Positions 31,438-36,004 of a stretch of 36,004 bases of DNA are shown in pieces; positions within the stretch are counted from its first letter, which is position 1; every line of letters begins with the position of its first letter. Source of the DNA: Prado023 sp963706885 (GTDB lineage: Bacteria; Actinomycetota; Actinomycetes; S36-B12; CAIYMF01). The stretch lies in contig CAVPNX010000001.1 in assembly GCA_963706885.1 (NCBI GenBank), forward strand, positions 1 to 36,004, in the 5' to 3' direction. Below the pieces are notes generated by a model, which was not told the DNA's origin, searched no databases, and saw nothing but the letters and a program-made list of their open reading frames with translations. Position numbers and translations under genes: made by a program.

Positions 31438-34320
31438 GTGACGCGGACGTTGTACGCACTCGGGCGCTGGTGCGCCGAGCATGCCGTGCTCGTCCTGGTC
31501 CTGTGGCTCGCCCTCCTCGGTGGCGTCCGGATCGCCGATCGGGCCCTGCCGCCCCCGGCGCTGGACCCCTTCGTGCTGGCCGGTACCGACAGCGCCTCCG
31601 CCCAGACCCTGCTCAACCGGGCGTTCCCGGGGGCGGCCGCCGAGCCTGTGCCGCTCGTGGTGGCCGACGAGACCGACCTGGGCTCAGGGTTCGGTGCGCA
31701 GACCCTGGCCGGGATCGCCGAGGCGGTGGCGGCGGTCCCGGGGGTCAACGACGTGCGCGGGCCCGAGGACAACGTGGACCTGCTCGCCGACAACGGTCGG
31801 GCGGCGATCCTGCAGCTGACCCTCGCCGAGCAGGCCGCCGGCGACGCCGCCGCCGGCAACGCGATCCTTGCGGTGGCCACCGAGGCCGCCACAGCCGCCT
31901 CGCCGACCGCCCGTGTGGCGCTCGGCGGCTACCTGGGGGCGCAGATCTCCCGGACGGACACCCGGACGTCCGAGGCGATCGGCCTGTTCCTGGCTGTGAT
32001 CGTCCTGCTCTACACGCTGCGCCGCGGATGGCCGGTGGCCGTCCCACTGGCCACAGCCATGGTCGCTGTGGGGATCGGCCTGGCGATCATCGGCCTGCTG
32101 GGGCGCCTGGTCTACATCCCCGAGGAGGCGCCCACCCTGGGCACGATGCTGGGCATCGGCGTGGGCATCGACTACGCGCTCTTCCTGGTCATGCGCCACC
32201 GCAACCTGCTTCGCGCGGGCTTCTCGGTGCCGGACGCCGTCGGCCGCACGGCCGGGACGGCGGGGGCGGGCATGGTCTTCGCCGGGGCCACCCTGCTGGC
32301 CGCGGTCTGCGGGCTGGCGCTGACCGGCATCTCCTTCCTCGCATGGCTGGGCTACTCGGCGGGGATCGTGGTCGCCCTGGCCCTCCTGGCCGCGCTCACC
32401 CTCGTCCCCGCGCTGCTGGGGCTGATGGGGCTGCGGGCCCTGCCGACGTCACAGCAGCGCCAGGTGGCCGCCGGCGACGTCCTCGAGGAGCGCAGCGACG
32501 ACGACCTCGACCGCGGCGGGTGGGCGCGCATGGCCGACGTGGTCACGAGCCATCCCTGGCCGTTCGCATTCGCCGCGACGGGTGTCCTGCTGGCGCTGGC
32601 GACACCCATGCTGTCGATGCAGTTCCAGCAGGTGGACTCCTCCGCCCTGCCCGATGAGACCACGGCGCACCAGGCCGGCGACATCATCCGGGAGTCGTTC
32701 GGACCCGGCTGGTCGGGACCGCTGGCGATCGTCGCCCAGCTGCACCGAGCCGCGGCCATCCCCGAGGAGGCCGGGTCCGAGGAAGCCGGGTCCGGGGCGG
32801 ACGACGGCGGGGATCCGCGTGCCCGGGATCCGCGCCTGGTGGCGATCACCGAGGAGCTGACCGCCACCGACGGGCTCACCGAGGTCTCCGACCCGATCGT
32901 GAGCACCGACGGGGGCGTCGTGATCTGGCGGGCGGTGCCGAGCACCGGGCCCTCGGACAAGGCCACGGAGGCGCTGGTCACGCGGATGCGCGCCGACGTG
33001 CTGCCCGCCGCGACGGCCGGCGCCGACATGACGGCGTACGTCGGGGGCGTGACCGCGGCCCGCACCGACCTTTCGCTGCGGATCGCCGAGCGGCTGCTGC
33101 CCTTCATCCTGGGTGTGGCCACCCTGAGCTTCCTGCTGCTGATGCTCGCCTACCGCTCGCTGGTGATCCCCGCCAAGGCTGCGGCGATGAACCTGCTGTC
33201 GATCGCCGCGGCGTACGGGGTCGTGGTCGCGGTGTTCCAGTGGGGATGGGGTGCGCAGCTGATCGGACTCGACGGACCGGTGCCCATCGAGTCGTACGTG
33301 CCCATGATGATGTTCGCGGTCCTGTTCGGCTTGTCGATGGACTACGAGGTGTTCCTGCTCACCGCGTTCAACGAGCACTACCAGCGCACCGGCGTCATCG
33401 TCACCGCGGTGCGCCGCGGCCTGGCCGACACCGGCCAGCTGATCACGGCCGCCGCACTGATCATGGTCGCGGTGTTCATCTCGTTCGTGATCCCCGACAA
33501 CGCGGTGGTGAAGATGTTCGGCGTGGGGCTGGCCACCGCCGTCCTGGTGGACGCCACGATCGTGCGCTGCATCCTCGTGCCCAGCCTGATGGTCCTGGCC
33601 GCGAGGTGGACGTGGTGGCTGCCCAACTGGCTGGATCGCGCGCTGCCGCAGGTGCACATCGAGGGCGACCCAGCCCAGTTGGAGACCGTGGGCACGCTGC
33701 GCACACCGCTGCCGTCGGACCAGCGCCCCGGCTCAGGGCCACTCGCGCTGATCACCGCGGTCCTGGCGGCGTGGGTCCTGGGAACTGCGCTGGTCAGCGA
33801 GCCGGGCATGGCTCCCGGAGGTGCCCTCGCCCTCGCCGCTGCCGGTGGTGGGGCGCTGGCCTACCTCCCGCGCGCGACGCGCGGCTCGGGGGGCTCACTG
33901 CTCGTGCGCCTGGTCCTGATGCTCGGCGGTGCCGCGATCAGCGCCGCGGCGTTCAGCCTGGTCGGCGGGCTGACCCCGGCCACCCGCAGCAGCACCGCGA
34001 CGCAGGCAGCGATCGCGATCCTTGTCCCGGCGCTGATCACCGCCCTGACACCGGCACGCAGGGCGGCGATCCCGGTCCTGCTCGGCTCGGTCCTCGCAGT
34101 GAGCGCGCTCAGCGGGTCCGCCTCGGTGGCCGACGTGCTCCTGACCGCCCTGCTCGCCGCGGCGCTGACGCGGTTGCTCGGGGCGCTGGGGCGCGCACTG
34201 GGGCGGGGAGTGGAACCCTGGGACGGCGGGGAGGCATCCGTCGGGCTGGAGGATGGCGCCGAGGCACCCGAGTCCACGATGGCCGCAACAGCCCCCAACC
34301 GGTCGGGGGTGACGCCATGA
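31438..34320 (+). CDS. MMPL/RND-family transporter
   Basis: The 960-residue protein has the MMPL layout: helix 1 (AVLVLVLWLALLGGVRIAD), a large extracytoplasmic loop, helices 2-6 including LGTMLGIGVGIDYALFLVMRHR (the GxxxDY motif), a second loop from about residue 395, and helices 7-12 with MMMFAVLFGLSMDYEVFLL. Unusually, the region after helix 12 (about 760-930) holds roughly five further hydrophobic segments before a polar tail. MMPL proteins export lipids, siderophores or other large molecules using the proton gradient. GTG 31438 follows GACACT by six bases (leaderless-like), and the frame upstream has no transmembrane logic. The stop overlaps the next gene's ATG (ATGA), so both act together. 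Confidence 0.87.
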   Translation: MTRTLYALGRWCAEHAVLVLVLWLALLGGVRIADRALPPPALDPFVLAGTDSASAQTLLNRAFPGAAAEPVPLVVADETDLGSGFGAQTLAGIAEAVAAVPGVNDVRGPEDNVDLLADNGRAAILQLTLAEQAAGDAAAGNAILAVATEAATAASPTARVALGGYLGAQISRTDTRTSEAIGLFLAVIVLLYTLRRGWPVAVPLATAMVAVGIGLAIIGLLGRLVYIPEEAPTLGTMLGIGVGIDYALFLVMRHRNLLRAGFSVPDAVGRTAGTAGAGMVFAGATLLAAVCGLALTGISFLAWLGYSAGIVVALALLAALTLVPALLGLMGLRALPTSQQRQVAAGDVLEERSDDDLDRGGWARMADVVTSHPWPFAFAATGVLLALATPMLSMQFQQVDSSALPDETTAHQAGDIIRESFGPGWSGPLAIVAQLHRAAAIPEEAGSEEAGSGADDGGDPRARDPRLVAITEELTATDGLTEVSDPIVSTDGGVVIWRAVPSTGPSDKATEALVTRMRADVLPAATAGADMTAYVGGVTAARTDLSLRIAERLLPFILGVATLSFLLLMLAYRSLVIPAKAAAMNLLSIAAAYGVVVAVFQWGWGAQLIGLDGPVPIESYVPMMMFAVLFGLSMDYEVFLLTAFNEHYQRTGVIVTAVRRGLADTGQLITAAALIMVAVFISFVIPDNAVVKMFGVGLATAVLVDATIVRCILVPSLMVLAARWTWWLPNWLDRALPQVHIEGDPAQLETVGTLRTPLPSDQRPGSGPLALITAVLAAWVLGTALVSEPGMAPGGALALAAAGGGALAYLPRATRGSGGSLLVRLVLMLGGAAISAAAFSLVGGLTPATRSSTATQAAIAILVPALITALTPARRAAIPVLLGSVLAVSALSGSASVADVLLTALLAAALTRLLGALGRALGRGVEPWDGGEASVGLEDGAEAPESTMAATAPNRSGVTP

Positions 34321-36004
34321 TCCGCACCTCCGTGGCCATCGGGGCCGCCGGCGTCGTCCTGCTGGCGGCGGCGGGCCCGGCCGCGAGCACCGTCGGCGCC
34401 ACCAGCCCGCCGCCCTCCTGGGATGCCATGGTGCCGGCCACCACGGCTCCGGCAGCGGCCACCGAGCCCGTCGAGGTCGTCAACGACGAGCTGGTCCTGG
34501 CCGAGCTCGACGCCACGGGCCTGCCGGAGCGCGCCGTCCTGATCAGCCGGACCACCGTCTCGGGTGCCGAGCGTGAGCTGGTCGACCCCGCGAGCACCAC
34601 CAACGTGCGCTACCTCGACCGGCTCGGCCGTCCGGAGACCGGCCCGGACGGCGTCGTGCTGGTGGTGGGCGGGGAGCGCCCGACAGTGCTCACCGAGGCA
34701 CGGTTCGACAAGCCGCTGCCGGTCGCGGTCCACGCGGAGTACGCCGTCGGGGGCAGCGTCGTCCCGGCCGCGACGGTCCCGGGCACGGCCGGTGACGTCA
34801 CCGTCACCTACACCCTGACCAACACCACAGCGGAGCAGACGACGTTGACCTACACCGACGCTGCCGGCCAGGAGCAGCAGTCCACCGAGCCCGTGTTCAT
34901 CCCGTTCCAGGGTGTCCTGACGGTCACGCTCCCGGAGGGTGCGCAACTGGTGGAGGCACCCGACGCGATGCTGGCCACCGACGACCAGGGCCGGACAGTG
35001 GCCCGCTGGAACGTCTCGCTGTTCCCCCCGATCAGCACCCCGATCCAGACGATCGCCCTGACCATGCGCGATGACCGGGCCGGGATCCCCGCAGCGACCG
35101 TCGTGCTGACGCCCGCCGGCTCCGACCAGGACCCGGCGACCGGCTTCTCCGCGGACCTGCTGACCGGGGCGGACGAGGGCAACGCAACCCTCTACGAGGG
35201 TCTGGCGGCACTCGATGCCGCGGCGGTGCAACTGGCGACCGGCTCCGACCAGCTCGCCACGGGGCTGGCCGGCCTGGCCGGCGGGGCGAACGCCGCTGCC
35301 GGCGCATCGGACACCCTGGCCACCGGCATCGACGGCCTTGCCGAGGGGGCCGGGAAGGCGGCGGACGCCTCCGACTCGCTGGCCACCGGCGTGAGCCGCC
35401 TGGCCAACGGGGCCGACGACATCTCCGCAGGGTCCGAGGAGCTTGCCGGGGCTCTCGGCCAGGCTGCGACCGGCGCCGACGAACTGGCCGAGGCCACAGC
35501 CGCGCTGGCCCGGGCGACGTCGGGCTCCCCCAGCGACCAGATCGCCCCCCTGATCACGGGGGGCGCCCAGATCGAGGCCGGCCTGTACGCGGCCGCCGCC
35601 AGGATCGGGGGACCCTCGGATCCCGTCCTGAGCCTCATCACCCCGCTGCCCCCCGACGGTGACGACGTCTGTCCAGCTGGGGGCACCGCCCCGCCCGACG
35701 ACGACTGCGTGACGATCTACCAGGGCGTGCGCGCGCTGCGCGACGGGCTGAAGGCCGTCGACGCGGTCGTCGGCAGGCTCGAGGGCAGCGTGGACGAGGC
35801 GCGCGACGCGTTCGCCGCTCTCGTCGCCGACCTCGGGTCCATCAAGGACGACGTGGACGACGCCGCCCAGGGCGCCCAGGAGCTCTTCGACTCACTGTGC
35901 GTGGCCATTCCCCCGGCCACCGACCCCGTCCTGGACCAGGCGTCCTGCGACCAGATCCAGGCCGTCATCGACTCCGCCGAATCCGCACTCGACACAGCCG
36001 CGGG
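34317..36004 (+). CDS. Exported protein with YhgE-like Leu/Gly repeats, partial at 3' end
   Basis: The frame is open from ATG 34317, overlapping the MMPL stop as ATGA, to the end of the window (562 codons) with no stop. It starts with a signal peptide (SVAIGAAGVVLLAAAGPAAS). A beta-rich region follows (about 50-290: VTVTYTLTNTTAEQTTLTYT, FIPFQGVLTVTLPEG). From about 300 there is a heptad-like repeat of L-A-x-G units (LATGSDQLATGLAGLAGG, LATGIDGLAEGAGKAADAS). Such repeats are typical of YhgE/Pip-type membrane proteins often encoded beside MMPL transporters. Two Cys pairs occur near the end. It is probably an accessory, envelope-spanning partner of the MMPL pump; its C-terminal membrane segments, if any, lie outside. 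Confidence 0.75.
   Translation, partial: MIRTSVAIGAAGVVLLAAAGPAASTVGATSPPPSWDAMVPATTAPAAATEPVEVVNDELVLAELDATGLPERAVLISRTTVSGAERELVDPASTTNVRYLDRLGRPETGPDGVVLVVGGERPTVLTEARFDKPLPVAVHAEYAVGGSVVPAATVPGTAGDVTVTYTLTNTTAEQTTLTYTDAAGQEQQSTEPVFIPFQGVLTVTLPEGAQLVEAPDAMLATDDQGRTVARWNVSLFPPISTPIQTIALTMRDDRAGIPAATVVLTPAGSDQDPATGFSADLLTGADEGNATLYEGLAALDAAAVQLATGSDQLATGLAGLAGGANAAAGASDTLATGIDGLAEGAGKAADASDSLATGVSRLANGADDISAGSEELAGALGQAATGADELAEATAALARATSGSPSDQIAPLITGGAQIEAGLYAAAARIGGPSDPVLSLITPLPPDGDDVCPAGGTAPPDDDCVTIYQGVRALRDGLKAVDAVVGRLEGSVDEARDAFAALVADLGSIKDDVDDAAQGAQELFDSLCVAIPPATDPVLDQASCDQIQAVIDSAESALDTAA

Noticed and set aside
1..36004. tRNA, rRNA or other structured RNA genes
   Set aside because: No cloverleaf with a TTC-GANTC T-loop or rRNA signature was recognised in any intergenic stretch by eye; a covariance-model scan would be decisive.

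Overview
This is a very GC-rich window, with GC-dominated third codon positions in every intact gene. It comes from an actinobacterium (Actinomycetota); the order cannot be fixed from 36 kb. Pointers are an ECF sigma factor paired with an RskA-type anti-sigma factor, DUF6325, an actinobacterial-type aminopeptidase N, an MMPL transporter, and many starts that look leaderless: a nAnnnT hexamer 6-7 nt before ATG/GTG and no Shine-Dalgarno. There are no rRNA, tRNA, phage, insertion-sequence or CRISPR features. The content is chromosomal, with accessory patches.

Layout. 1-5003: the end of a DUF6325 gene with a coupled small charged ORF, then a convergent 1,455-residue fused acyl-CoA dehydratase activase-like protein. 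5253-8553: an alpha/beta hydrolase, a PlsC-type acyltransferase and a NERD nuclease/SF1 helicase. 8603-10047: two decayed genes, a Gfo/Idh/MocA oxidoreductase and a class V aminotransferase. Each has lost its N-terminus at the same point near 9350. 10217-13838: a DHA2 efflux pump, a YgjV-like membrane protein and a YihY/BrkB membrane protein. 13912-16614: a tightly coupled operon of an intact HPr kinase/phosphorylase (HprK), a tyrosine phosphatase, and a second HprK whose Walker A lysine is glutamine. This is the most unusual system in the window. 16701-20926: a methyltransferase, a frameshifted solute-binding/VWA protein, a coiled-coil membrane protein and a nitroreductase with a 32-bp palindromic operator.

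21002-26699: aminopeptidase N, an ECF sigma/anti-sigma pair, an MBL-fold hydrolase and a secreted FAS1 protein. The arrangement recalls mycobacterial SigK-RskA and its FAS1 targets. 26837-29237: an aldehyde dehydrogenase, a pentapeptide-repeat protein and a TM2 protein. 29305-31236: a queuosine-salvage pair, tRNA-guanine transglycosylase (one-base frameshift) and the YhhQ precursor transporter, convergent with overlapping 3' ends. 31438-36004: an MMPL transporter overlapping (ATGA) a secreted protein with YhgE-like Leu/Gly repeats that runs off the window.

Two otherwise intact genes (VWA and tgt) each carry a single-base frameshift. Either the assembly has sporadic indels or these genes are recently broken. 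The 8.6-10.0 kb zone is different: many indels plus missing gene halves indicate real decay. All function calls rest on motifs and family resemblance read by eye; no searches were run.
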